Assembly (NCBI RefSeq): GCF_010548375.1
Contig: NZ_JAAGLY010000012.1
Span: forward strand, 124,001 to 188,000
Reading direction: 5' to 3'
Source of the DNA: Streptomyces sp. SID13726
GTDB lineage: Bacteria; Actinomycetota; Actinomycetes; Streptomycetales; Streptomycetaceae
Length of the DNA stretch: 64,000 nucleotides
In this document: positions 24,997-32,328 of the stretch, piece after piece
Layout: each line of letters opens with the position of its first letter
How positions within the stretch are numbered: the stretch's first letter is position 1
Notes under the pieces: model-generated
Databases searched by the model: none
What the model saw: the letters and a program-made list of their open reading frames with translations, nothing else
What the model was told of the DNA's origin: nothing
Made by a program: the position numbers and the translations under genes

Positions 24997-25674
24997 GTGC
25001 AGTGGACGTTGGTCATCCCGCTGAAACCCCTGGCGCGGGCCAAGAGCAGGCTCTCGGACACCGCCTCCGACGGGGTGCGCCCGGGACTGGCCCTCGCCTT
25101 CGCCCAGGACACCGTGGCGGCCGCGCTGGCCTGCCCGGCGGTCCGGGATGTGGCGGTAGTCACGGACGACGCGCTGGCCGCCCGCGAGCTGGCGGCCCTG
25201 GGCGCCCGCATCGTCCCGGACGAGCCCGCGGACGGCCTGAACGCGGCTCTCGCGCACGGAGCGGCCGCCGTACGGTCTTTGCGCCCCGAAACCCCCCTCG
25301 CGGCCCTGAACGCCGATCTGCCGGCTCTACGGCCGCTGGAATTGGCCCGGGTCCTGGACTCGGCGACGGAATTCCCGCGCGCTTTCCTCGCGGACGCGGC
25401 GGGCATAGGTACGACTCTGCTGACGGCCGGGGAGGGTCAGGAATTGCGTCCCGCTTTCGGCCCGCATTCCCGGCGGCACCACCGCTCCTCGGGAGCCGCG
25501 GAACTCCTCCTCACCGACGTCGATTCCGTACGACAGGACGTGGACACCGGCGAGGACCTGCGGGCGGCGCTGACGCTGGGAGTGGGAAGGCACACGAAGG
25601 CGGTCGTCTCGGCGATGGACCAGGCACCCGCCACGGATCGCCCGCGCCCGGCGCCGAGTCAGCCACTACCCTGA
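24997..25674 (+). CDS. fbiD: Phosphoenolpyruvate guanylyltransferase FbiD (CofC family)
   Basis: The 225-aa protein (GTG 24997, MQWTLVIPLKPLARAKSRLS) has the GTP-binding N-terminus of CofC/FbiD. DDALAARELAALGARIVPDE, NADLPALRP and ADAAGIGTTLLTA match the family, with the substrate loop FGPHSRRHH. It activates phosphoenolpyruvate with GTP for coenzyme F420 biosynthesis in actinobacteria. It is divergent from the PlsC-type gene. The other F420 genes (fbiA-C) are not in the window. Confidence 0.9.
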   Translation: MQWTLVIPLKPLARAKSRLSDTASDGVRPGLALAFAQDTVAAALACPAVRDVAVVTDDALAARELAALGARIVPDEPADGLNAALAHGAAAVRSLRPETPLAALNADLPALRPLELARVLDSATEFPRAFLADAAGIGTTLLTAGEGQELRPAFGPHSRRHHRSSGAAELLLTDVDSVRQDVDTGEDLRAALTLGVGRHTKAVVSAMDQAPATDRPRPAPSQPLP

Positions 25675-25679
25675 CCGCC

Positions 25680-25871
25680 ATGCAGGCAACCGCGTACACC
25701 TACGACCAGGAGAGCCGCAGCGGCCAGGTGCTCCTGGACGACGGCACGCCGCTGCCCGTCGACGCCCCGGCCTTCGACGCGGGCGGTCTCAGGCTGCTGC
25801 GCCCCGGACAGCGCGTCCGCATCGAGATGACCGGTGACAAGGTCACGCTCGTCACTCTCCAGACCTTCTGA
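25680..25871 (+). CDS. Small protein resembling a divergent cold-shock-type OB fold
   Basis: The 63-aa protein (ATG 25680, 5 nt after the fbiD stop) reads MQATAYTYDQESRSGQVLLD and continues with a DDGTPLPVDAPAF segment and RLLRPGQRVRIEMTGDKVTL. The order of beta-like segments with a GxRxLRPGQRV stretch recalls the C-terminal half of cold-shock proteins, but the RNP motifs are missing. I would call it an uncharacterised OB-like protein. A strong terminator follows, so it ends the fbiD transcript. Confidence 0.7.
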   Translation: MQATAYTYDQESRSGQVLLDDGTPLPVDAPAFDAGGLRLLRPGQRVRIEMTGDKVTLVTLQTF

Positions 25872-25903
25872 GGGCCTTGCGTCGCACCCCCTGAACACGC
25901 CGC

Positions 25904-25932
25904 GGGCCGGACTCCGTCACGGAGTCCGGCCC
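25904..25932. terminator. Bidirectional terminator between the fbiD operon and hupS
   Basis: A perfect 12-bp stem (GGGCCGGACTCC/GGAGTCCGGCCC) closes a 5-nt GTCAC loop between two convergent genes. No long U tract. Confidence 0.75.
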
Positions 25933-25954
25933 GGCGCGTGAGTGCCCTGCGCCC

Positions 25955-26602
25955 TTACCTCTTGCGAGCGGTGGCCTTCTTGGCGGTGGTGGTGCGAGCG
26001 GCCGACTTCTTGGCCGGCGCCTTCTTGGCGGTGGCCTTCTTCGCCGGAGCCTTCTTGGCGGTGGCCTTCTTGGCCGTCGTCTTCTTGGCGGCGGCGGACT
26101 TGGCGGTCGCCGTGGTCTTCTTGGCGGGCGCCTTCTTGGCCGTGTTCTTCTTCGCGGCGGCCGTGGTCTTCTTGGCCGTCGTCTTCTTCGCCGTGGTCTT
26201 CTTCGCGGCGGCGGTCTTGGCGGTGGTCGCCTTCTTCGCGGCCGCCTTCTTGACCGTGGCCGAAGCCCCGCCGGTCAGGCTGCCCTTGGGCGCCTTCTTG
26301 ACCGCGACGTCGTTCTTCGGGAGCTTCTTCGTGCCGCTCACCAGGTCCTTGAAGCCCTGACCCGCACGGAAGCGCGGAACGGAGGTCTTCTTGACCCGAA
26401 CCCGCTCGCCCGTCTGGGGGTTGCGGGCGTAACGGGCCGGGCGGTCGACCTTCTCGAACGAGCCGAACCCGGTGACCGAGACCCGGTCACCCGCGACCGT
26501 CGCGCGGACGATGGCGTCCAGGACCGCGTCGACCGCCTCGGCGGCCTGCTGACGGCCACCGACCTTGTCGGCAATCGCTTCTACGAGCTGCGCCTTGTTC
26601 AC
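25955..26602 (-). CDS. hupS: HupS, HU nucleoid protein with lysine-rich tail
   Basis: The 215-aa protein combines a complete HU fold (MNKAQLVEAIADKVGGRQQA; VSVTGFGSFEKVDRPARYAR with the DNA-binding arm GERVRVKKT, residues 1-95) and a long tail of AAKKTTAKK-type repeats like eukaryotic H1 (about 100-215). In S. coelicolor HupS is the sporulation-associated HU that compacts spore chromosomes. GTG 26602 is the start. A sigma-70-type promoter lies about 50 nt upstream. Confidence 0.96.
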   Translation of the reverse strand: MNKAQLVEAIADKVGGRQQAAEAVDAVLDAIVRATVAGDRVSVTGFGSFEKVDRPARYARNPQTGERVRVKKTSVPRFRAGQGFKDLVSGTKKLPKNDVAVKKAPKGSLTGGASATVKKAAAKKATTAKTAAAKKTTAKKTTAKKTTAAAKKNTAKKAPAKKTTATAKSAAAKKTTAKKATAKKAPAKKATAKKAPAKKSAARTTTAKKATARKR

Positions 26603-26653
26603 GTCTTCCCCTTCGGAGACATTGCCGGAACGAAACTGTTCAGGCTTTTTCGC

Positions 26654-26682
26654 ACGTTAGGCAGATATATACCGCAAATCAA
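26654..26682 (-). promoter_or_regulatory. Candidate hupS promoter
   Basis: On the minus strand TTGATT (26682-26677) and TAACGT (26659-26654) are separated by 17 nt. This fits a vegetative-type -35/TANNNT -10 pair and would give a leader of about 45 nt before the hupS GTG. The surrounding AT-rich sequence supports a promoter. Confidence 0.45.
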
Positions 26683-26739
26683 ACACGAAACGGGCTTATC
26701 ACCCTTGTGCCGCAACGAACTCGGCTGCCCTGGACTTGT

Positions 26740-26970
26740 TCAGCGCTCCTCTTCCGGGATTCGACCCGCGTCGAGGTCAGCGGTGAACCGCTCCAGACGC
26801 CTTGTCGCTTCGACGACGTCGTGCTTGGCCGCGGCCGTTATGACCAGCAGCTTCCGGGTCAGCGCCATCCGTACGCCCTCCGGGACTTGCAGTGCGCGCA
26901 CCCTTGCGTGCGCTTCCTTCAGTTGGTCCGCGACTGCCGCATAGAGCTCGAGTTGGCCGTCGTGTTCCAT
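26740..26970 (-). CDS. Small conserved-looking helical protein, function unknown (76 aa)
   Basis: From ATG 26970 the protein reads MEHDGQLELYAAVADQLKEA and is predicted to be almost wholly helical (HARVRALQVPEGVRMALTRK; HDVVEATRRLERFTADLDAG). It has no membrane segment. The upstream extension of the frame to 27153 has unlike composition. Codon bias supports a real gene, though the ribosome site is weak. It lies between hupS and leuD, and no role is suggested by the neighbours. Confidence 0.7.
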   Translation of the reverse strand: MEHDGQLELYAAVADQLKEAHARVRALQVPEGVRMALTRKLLVITAAAKHDVVEATRRLERFTADLDAGRIPEEER

Positions 26971-27156
26971 GCACAGATTGTGCCATCTGGGGCGAGTTGT
27001 CGCCTGCCAGGGGGGCAACTGCCACCTCAGACGGCCATCCGGGCATGTGCGAAAGCCACGGTCACAGGATCCGCGTACCCCCGCAACACCCTTTGTAACG
27101 TGGGAAGTTGAATGAAAGCCAGTGCCTGTGCGAAGACGTTCGGGCGCAGACACGGC

Positions 27157-27187
27157 TGTACCCCCGATCGGGCTGATCGGGGGTACA
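27157..27187 (-). terminator. Terminator downstream of leuCD
   Basis: A perfect 13-bp stem (TGTACCCCCGATC/GATCGGGGGTACA) closes a 5-nt loop 83 bp beyond the leuD stop. It is the only strong hairpin in the 299-bp gap between leuD and the 76-aa gene. Confidence 0.75.
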
Positions 27188-27269
27188 GAAGGGGGTTCGC
27201 GTGGCCGAAACTCGACCTGTTCAGTTGCTCCGAAGGAGGGTTCGGGTCACCCGGAGGGCGACCCCGGGG

Positions 27270-27863
27270 TCACGTCTGGAGCGTCCGGGGCTTGTACGAC
27301 GGCCGCTTGGCCTCGTACGCCGCGATGTCGGCCTCGTTCTGGAGGGTGATGGAGATGTCGTCCAGCCCGTTCAGCAGCCGCCAGCGGGAGTTCTCGTCCA
27401 GCTCGAAGCTCGCGGTGACGCCCTCGGCGCGGACTTCGCGGGCCTGGAGGTCGACCGTGATCTCGGCCTCAGGGTCCTTCTCGCTCAGCTCCTGGAGGGC
27501 CTCCACGATCTTCTGGTCCAGAACGACCGTGAGCAGGCCGTTCTTGAGCGAGTTGCCGCGGAAGATATCGGCGAACCGGGACGAGATGACCGTCTTGAAG
27601 CCGTAGTTCTGGAGCGCCCACACGGCGTGCTCACGGGAGGAGCCGGTGCCGAAGTCGGGGCCCGCGACCAGGACCGTGGCGCCCTTGCGCTCGGGCTGGT
27701 TGAGGATGAATTTCTCGTCCTTGCGCCAGGCCTCGAACAGTCCGTCCTCGAACCCGTCCCTGGTCACCTTCTTGAGCCAGTGAGCAGGGATGATCTGGTC
27801 GGTGTCGACGTTGGAGCGGCGCAGCGGGACGACCCGGCCGGTGTGCGTGGTGAATGCTTCCAT
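27270..27863 (-). CDS. leuD: 3-isopropylmalate dehydratase small subunit
   Basis: The 197-aa swivel domain pairs with LeuC to isomerise 2- and 3-isopropylmalate in leucine synthesis. MEAFTTHTGRVVPLRRSNVD, TDQIIPAHWLKK, and the substrate loop GPDFGTGSSREHAVWAL (about 68-84) are diagnostic. It starts 6 nt after the leuC stop, so the two subunits are cotranslated. Confidence 0.97.
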   Translation of the reverse strand: MEAFTTHTGRVVPLRRSNVDTDQIIPAHWLKKVTRDGFEDGLFEAWRKDEKFILNQPERKGATVLVAGPDFGTGSSREHAVWALQNYGFKTVISSRFADIFRGNSLKNGLLTVVLDQKIVEALQELSEKDPEAEITVDLQAREVRAEGVTASFELDENSRWRLLNGLDDISITLQNEADIAAYEAKRPSYKPRTLQT

Positions 27864-27869
27864 GGCTGA

Positions 27870-29300
27870 TCAGACTCCAGCGGGCGTACGGGCGTCGGCG
27901 TCGGACAGGTCGGCGGGCGAGGCCAGGTGGCCCAGCACGGCGGTCGCGGCGGCGACCTGCGGCGAGACCAGGTGCGTACGACCGCCCTTGCCCTGCCGGC
28001 CCTCGAAGTTGCGGTTGGAGGTGGACGCGGAGCGCTCACCGGGGGCCAGCTGGTCCGGGTTCATGCCCAGACACATCGAGCAGCCCGCGTGCCGCCATTC
28101 GGCGCCGGCCTCCTTGAAGACGACGTCCAGGCCCTCGGAGACGGCCTGGAGACCGACCCGCGCGGAGCCCGGGACGACCAGCATCCGTACGCCGTCGGCG
28201 ACTTTGCGGCCCTTGACGAGCTCGGCCGCGGCACGCAGGTCCTCGATACGGCCGTTGGTGCACGAACCTACGAAGACGGTGTCCACCTTGATGGAGCGCA
28301 GCGGCTGCCCGGCCTCCAACCCCATGTATTCCAGGGCCTTTTCGGCGGCGAGGCGCTCCGAAGCGTCTTCGTACGAAGCGGGATCGGGGACGTCCGCCGA
28401 AAGCGGCGCGCCCTGGCCGGGGTTGGTGCCCCAGGTGACGAACGGCGACAGCTCGTCGGCCTTGATGACGACCTCGGCGTCGAACTCGGCGTCCTCGTCC
28501 GTCCTCAGCGTCTTCCAGTACGCGACGGCCGCGTCCCAGTCCTCGCCCTTGGGGGCGTGCGGACGGCCCTTGAGGTAGTCGAAGGTGGTCTGGTCGGGGG
28601 CGATCATGCCCGCGCGGGCACCGGCCTCGATCGACATGTTGCAGATGGTCATCCGGGCCTCCATCGAGAGCTTCTCGATGGCGGAGCCGCGGTACTCCAG
28701 GACGTAGCCCTGGCCGCCGCCGGTGCCGATGCGGGCGATGATCGCGAGGATCAGGTCCTTGGCGGTGACGCCGTCGGGCAGTTCGCCGTCGACCGTGATG
28801 GCCATGGTCTTCGGGCGGACCAGCGGCAGCGTCTGGGTGGCCAGCACGTGCTCCACCTGGGAGGTGCCGATGCCGAACGCCAGGCCGCCGAAGGCGCCGT
28901 GCGTGGAGGTGTGGGAGTCGCCGCAGACGACGGTCATACCCGGCTGGGTCAGTCCGAGCTGCGGACCCACCACGTGTACGACACCCTGCTCGACGTCGCC
29001 CAGCGGGTGCAAGCGCACACCGAACTCGGCGGCGTTCTTGCGCAGCGTCTCCAGCTGGACCCGGGAGACCGGGTCGGCGATGGGCTTGTCGATGTCGAGG
29101 GTCGGGGTGTTGTGGTCCTCGGTGGCGATGGTCAGGTCGAGCCTGCGCACCGGGCGACCGCTCTTGCGGAGACCGTCGAAGGCCTGCGGGCTGGTCACCT
29201 CGTGCAGCAGGTGCAGATCGATGAAGAGGAGGTCGGGCTCGCCCTCGGCGCGCCGGACGACATGGTCGTCCCAGACCTTCTCCGCGAGTGTCCTACCCAT
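27870..29300 (-). CDS. leuC: 3-isopropylmalate dehydratase large subunit
   Basis: The 476-aa aconitase-family subunit starts at ATG 29300, with GGAGGG at good spacing; the open frame upstream to 29444 is not family-like. The 4Fe-4S cluster ligands are the Cys in GSCTNGRIEDL (about 347) and the pair in GCSMCLGMNPD (about 407-410). HNTPTLD and GDSHTSTHGAFGGLAFGIGT are substrate motifs. It is divergent from ndgR, whose product is known to control leuCD in Streptomyces. Confidence 0.97.
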   Translation of the reverse strand: MGRTLAEKVWDDHVVRRAEGEPDLLFIDLHLLHEVTSPQAFDGLRKSGRPVRRLDLTIATEDHNTPTLDIDKPIADPVSRVQLETLRKNAAEFGVRLHPLGDVEQGVVHVVGPQLGLTQPGMTVVCGDSHTSTHGAFGGLAFGIGTSQVEHVLATQTLPLVRPKTMAITVDGELPDGVTAKDLILAIIARIGTGGGQGYVLEYRGSAIEKLSMEARMTICNMSIEAGARAGMIAPDQTTFDYLKGRPHAPKGEDWDAAVAYWKTLRTDEDAEFDAEVVIKADELSPFVTWGTNPGQGAPLSADVPDPASYEDASERLAAEKALEYMGLEAGQPLRSIKVDTVFVGSCTNGRIEDLRAAAELVKGRKVADGVRMLVVPGSARVGLQAVSEGLDVVFKEAGAEWRHAGCSMCLGMNPDQLAPGERSASTSNRNFEGRQGKGGRTHLVSPQVAAATAVLGHLASPADLSDADARTPAGV

Positions 29301-29436
29301 CGCTTTCCCTCCGGTCGGCCAAAGGAGCGCCGACCCAACTAGAAGATCTTGTGGAGGCGACGCCCGTGGCCCCTGTTCCCGGGCACCCGCCGCCAGGCCC
29401 GTTGATCCGCGGGCCGCTGTGCCTACAAGGGTTGCG

Positions 29437-29478
29437 CGTCTCACGAAAAAAGGAACTTGCGTTTCACAGAGTGAGACG
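29437..29478. promoter_or_regulatory. Candidate NdgR operator between leuC and ndgR
   Basis: CGTCTCAC (29437-29444), CGTTTCAC (29460-29467) and GTGAGACG (29471-29478) make two overlapping dyads that share the right half-site: an exact long-spaced one and a tight one with one mismatch and a 3-nt spacer. The cluster ends 13 bp before the ndgR start. NdgR/AreB binding to the leuC-ndgR intergenic region is established for the family; the exact site here is inferred. Confidence 0.6.
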
Positions 29479-29491
29479 TGAGTATCGTTGC

Positions 29492-30208
29492 ATGGACAAC
29501 AGTAGCGGCGTCGGCGTTCTGGACAAGGCAGCCCTTGTCCTCAGCGCCCTGGAGTCCGGTCCGGCCACCCTCGCGGGCTTGGTCGCGGCGACCGGACTGG
29601 CACGACCCACGGCCCACCGGCTGGCCGTGGCTCTGGAACACCACCGCATGGTGGCACGCGACATGCAGGGCCGTTTCATTCTCGGCCCTCGTCTCGCCGA
29701 GCTGGCCGCGGCCGCCGGCGAGGACCGCCTCCTCGCGACGGCGGGCCCGGTGCTCACGCACCTGCGGGACATCACCGGCGAGAGCGCGCAGCTCTACCGC
29801 CGCCAGGGCGACATGCGCATCTGCGTCGCCGCGGCGGAGCGCCTGTCCGGCCTCCGGGACACCGTCCCGGTCGGCTCGACGCTCACCATGAAGGCCGGCT
29901 CCTCGGCCCAGATCCTGATGGCCTGGGAGGAGCCGGAGCGCCTGCACCGCGGTCTCCAGGGCGCCCGCTTCACGGCGACGGCCCTGTCGGGCGTACGGCG
30001 CCGGGGCTGGGCCCAGTCCATCGGCGAGCGCGAGCCGGGCGTCGCGTCCGTCTCCGCACCGGTCCGCGGCCCCTCCAACCGCGTCGTGGCCGCCGTCTCG
30101 GTCTCCGGCCCCATCGAGCGCCTGACCCGCCACCCGGGGCGCATGCACGCCCAGGCGGTCATCGACGCGGCGGCCCGCCTCTCCGAGGCACTTCGCCGCA
30201 CGGGCTGA
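29492..30208 (+). CDS. ndgR: NdgR, IclR-family regulator of amino-acid metabolism
   Basis: The 238-aa protein (ATG 29492, MDNSSGVGVLDKAALVLSAL) has an N-terminal IclR winged helix (LAGLVAATGLARPTAHRLAV) and a C-terminal effector domain (RRQGDMRICVAAAERLSGLR, MKAGSSAQILMAW, VSAPVRGPSNRVVAAVSVSG). In S. coelicolor NdgR regulates leucine, glutamine and methionine genes and affects antibiotic production. Gene position divergent from leuC supports the name. Confidence 0.95.
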   Translation: MDNSSGVGVLDKAALVLSALESGPATLAGLVAATGLARPTAHRLAVALEHHRMVARDMQGRFILGPRLAELAAAAGEDRLLATAGPVLTHLRDITGESAQLYRRQGDMRICVAAAERLSGLRDTVPVGSTLTMKAGSSAQILMAWEEPERLHRGLQGARFTATALSGVRRRGWAQSIGEREPGVASVSAPVRGPSNRVVAAVSVSGPIERLTRHPGRMHAQAVIDAAARLSEALRRTG

Positions 30209-30286
30209 GGGCGCGTGTCCCTGGCGGTCCAAGGCCGGCCTCAACGCCGCGGCAGGCTTTGAACCAACGGGGAGATGCCTTCCCCA

Positions 30287-30400
30287 GGGGCGCGGGGAAC
30301 TGCGCGACCAGCCCCCACCGGCCGGTCAGTCGACTGACCCACCGCCGTGGCTTGTCGCGCCCGCGCGGCGGAGCCGCATATCGATACAGCCCCGCGCCCC
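30287..30400. repeat. Streptomyces-type 114-bp intergenic repeat with 11-bp terminal inverted repeats
   Basis: GGGGCGCGGGG at 30287-30297 is the exact inverse of CCCCGCGCCCC at 30390-30400. The interior AACTGCGCGACCAGCCCCCA and ATATCGATACAGCC segments match, from memory, an interspersed element frequent in Streptomyces genomes. It lies between the convergent ndgR and DUF4188 genes and could fold into one long hairpin and stop transcription both ways. It carries no ORF. Confidence 0.65.
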
Positions 30401-30407
30401 GAGCGGG

Positions 30408-30914
30408 TCACCTGCCCCCAGCCCGATGAGCGAACCTCTCCTTCGCGTACCGCCCGCGCGCAGCGACCGGCACCTGTCCGTGCGCCGCCGCCAGCCCGAA
30501 CGCCGGCATGTCGGCGTAGATCGACTCGTACGACCCCTCCGGCACCACATACGTCTCGTGCCACAGCCCCACGTGCTGCCGGACCTTCCCCGCCTTCTCC
30601 TTGCGGTTGATGATCGACCAGGCGCGGTGGTGGAACATCTCCGGCGAGTGCGCGTACGCGTACAGCTTCTCCTTGGACTCCCAGTACTGGACGACGTAGT
30701 ACGTCCGCGGTGACGCCGTCAGCAGTACGTGCGAGAGCAACCCACGCTCCGGCGCCCGCGACAGCTCCCGCAGCATCCGTGGCATGGCCAGCAGCACCGG
30801 ACCCCAGTGGTGCACGGCCCAGAAGTGGTTGATGCGCATGCCGATCAGCAGCACCACCGCCTCCCCCTCCACGGACGCGGTGGTACGACCGGCGGCGACC
30901 TTCTTCCCGAACAT
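30408..30914 (-). CDS. DUF4188-family protein
   Basis: The 168-aa protein starts MFGKKVAAGRTTASVEGEAV at ATG 30914. WAVHHWGPVLLAMPRMLREL, RTYYVVQYWESKEKLYAYAH and HHRAWSIINRKEKAGKVRQH are typical of the DUF4188 family, which looks like a heme-oxygenase or monooxygenase-type ferredoxin-like fold. No catalytic role is known. It is divergent from a MerR regulator with a shared operator and is thus probably that regulator's target. Confidence 0.82.
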   Translation of the reverse strand: MFGKKVAAGRTTASVEGEAVVLLIGMRINHFWAVHHWGPVLLAMPRMLRELSRAPERGLLSHVLLTASPRTYYVVQYWESKEKLYAYAHSPEMFHHRAWSIINRKEKAGKVRQHVGLWHETYVVPEGSYESIYADMPAFGLAAAHGQVPVAARGRYAKERFAHRAGGR

Positions 30915-30936
30915 GGGACCCCCTGGTTGGTGAGCG

Positions 30937-30969
30937 GCACTGTCCAAGTGCCGCATGCTTGGATAGTGC
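30937..30969. promoter_or_regulatory. MerR-type operator between DUF4188 gene and MerR gene
   Basis: GCACTGTCCAAG (30937-30948) and CTTGGATAGTGC (30958-30969) form a 12-bp inverted repeat with one mismatch around a 9-nt spacer. It lies 22 bp from the DUF4188 start and 25 bp from the MerR start. Long symmetrical dyads of this type are typical of MerR regulators. Confidence 0.75.
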
Positions 30970-30994
30970 CGGTATCCGAGAGGGGGTGCAAGAC

Positions 30995-31639
30995 ATGCGG
31001 CTGGCCGAACTCAGCGAACGCAGCGGGGTGTCCACCGCGACGATCAAGTACTACCTGCGCGAAGGCCTGTTGGCGCCGGGCCGCCAGGTCAACGCGACCA
31101 CCGCGGACTACGACGAGGAGCATCTACGACGACTGCGGCTGGTGCGCGCGATGATCCAGGTCGGCGGGCTGCCCGTGGCCACGGTCCGCGAGGTGCTCGG
31201 CCACGTCGACGACGACTCGCTGGGCCGGACCATCAGGATGGGCGCGGCCCTGTGGGCGCTGCCGCAGGTTCCGGAGCCGGACGAGCAGGACGAGTACGTG
31301 CGGGCGGCGCACCGTGAAGTGGCCGAGCTGCTGGAGGAGTTGGGCTGGACGAACGCGCAGGCCCTGGTGACGATCTCGCCCGCGTACCGCTCACTGGTCG
31401 TCGCGGTGGCGGCCTTTCGCCGGCTCGGCTACGACTGGACGTCCGAACGGATGCTGCCCTACGCGGAGTTGATGCACCGGGCGGCGGTCCTCGACCTGGA
31501 CTTCGTGGAGACGCACACCTCGGAGGCCGAGAAGGCGGAGGTCGCGGTGATCGGTGCGGTGCTCGCCGAACCGATGCTCCAGGCACTGCGCCGGCTGGCC
31601 CAGGAGGAGGAGTCGGCGCGGCGGTACGGCTTCGAGTGA
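30995..31639 (+). CDS. MerR-family transcriptional regulator
   Basis: The 214-aa protein begins MRLAELSERSGVSTATIKYY at ATG 30995, with GAGGGGG upstream. The MerR helix-turn-helix is at about 1-25 and the second helix pair at about 40-70 (YDEEHLRRLRLVRAMIQVGG). The C-terminal ~130 residues are helical and lack the Cys cluster of metal sensors, so an organic or physical signal is more likely. It divides the operator with the DUF4188 gene. Confidence 0.92.
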   Translation: MRLAELSERSGVSTATIKYYLREGLLAPGRQVNATTADYDEEHLRRLRLVRAMIQVGGLPVATVREVLGHVDDDSLGRTIRMGAALWALPQVPEPDEQDEYVRAAHREVAELLEELGWTNAQALVTISPAYRSLVVAVAAFRRLGYDWTSERMLPYAELMHRAAVLDLDFVETHTSEAEKAEVAVIGAVLAEPMLQALRRLAQEEESARRYGFE

Positions 31640-31667
31640 CCTACGGCGGACGGCCCCCGGAGACGGA

Positions 31668-31699
31668 GAAAGGCCCCTCGCCGAAGCGAAGGGCCTTTC
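31668..31699. terminator. Bidirectional terminator between MerR gene and tRNA array
   Basis: GAAAGGCCCCTCGC pairs with GCGAAGGGCCTTTC (one mismatch) around a CGAA loop. It is 29 bp after the MerR stop and 8 bp from the first tRNA 3' end, so it can end both transcripts. Confidence 0.75.
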
Positions 31700-31706
31700 C
31701 TCTACG

Positions 31707-31779
31707 TACCCCCGACCGGATTCGAACCGGCGCTACCGCCTTGAGAGGGCGGCGTGCTAGGCCGCTACACAACGGGGGC
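31707..31779 (-). tRNA. tRNA-Glu (CUC)
   Basis: The 73-nt minus-strand sequence starts GCCCCCGTTGTGTAGC, has the anticodon loop CTCTCAA (CUC) on a CGCC/GGCG-type stem, and the T arm GGTTCGAATCC. Acceptor strands GCCCCCG and CGGGGGT pair with a G-U at position 1:72. No CCA is encoded. Confidence 0.93.
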
Positions 31780-31823
31780 ATGGAGCCTGCAAGCGTTGAA
31801 TACTACACCGCCGCAGGTCCGAG

Positions 31824-31895
31824 CTGGTCTACCTGGACTCGAACCAAGACTAACTGAACCAGAATCAGTCGTGCTGCCAATTACACCATAGACCA
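31824..31895 (-). tRNA. tRNA-Gln (CUG)
   Basis: The 72-nt minus-strand tRNA starts TGGTCTATGGTGTAATTGGC. The anticodon loop TTCTGGT gives CUG, the T arm is TTGGTTCGAGTCCAGG, and acceptor TGGTCTA pairs perfectly with TAGACCA. Confidence 0.93.
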
Positions 31896-31915
31896 ATGTG
31901 GTTTAGACCAGTGCG

Positions 31916-31988
31916 TACCCCCGACCGGATTCGAACCGGCGCTACCGCCTTGAGAGGGCGGCGTGCTAGGCCGCTACACAACGGGGGC
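31916..31988 (-). tRNA. tRNA-Glu (CUC), second copy
   Basis: Identical over its length to the copy at 31707-31779: GCCCCCG acceptor, CTCTCAA anticodon loop, GGTTCGAATCC T arm. Confidence 0.93.
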
Positions 31989-32050
31989 CCTAGCGATCCT
32001 GCATGAGAGTCAGCGGGTGCGACCCTGACTGACCCTCCGGGAAGGATCTG

Positions 32051-32123
32051 TACCCCCGACCGGATTCGAACCGGCGCTACTGCCTTGAGAGGGCAGCGTG
32101 CTAGGCCGCTACACAACGGGGGC
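32051..32123 (-). tRNA. tRNA-Glu (CUC), variant copy
   Basis: Same as the other two Glu copies except that the anticodon stem has a compensated pair change (TGCC/GGCA instead of CGCC/GGCG). The anticodon is still CUC. Confidence 0.92.
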
Positions 32124-32165
32124 TTCGCGGAGTTGATCTCCGCCTTTGCAGATGAGCTCTGCGAG

Positions 32166-32237
32166 CTGGCCTACCTGGACTCGAACCAAGACTAACTGAA
32201 CCAGAATCAGTCGTGCTGCCAATTACACCATAGGCCA
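32166..32237 (-). tRNA. tRNA-Gln (CUG), variant copy
   Basis: Same core as the copy at 31824-31895 but the acceptor is TGGCCTA/TAGGCCA, a compensated pair change. This is the promoter-proximal end of the five-tRNA array. Confidence 0.92.
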
Positions 32238-32328
32238 CTGGAACGCAAGCCCCTGCGGGGATCTTGTTCTAGTTTTGCTCCTCCGGTTCCGGCCTTTCGG
32301 CCCGCTCCCCGGCGGCGCAGGAAGAACA

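Noticed and set aside
31700..32240. CRISPR-like spaced repeats
   Set aside because: The repeats are tRNA-Glu and tRNA-Gln genes in tandem, with cloverleaf pairing.
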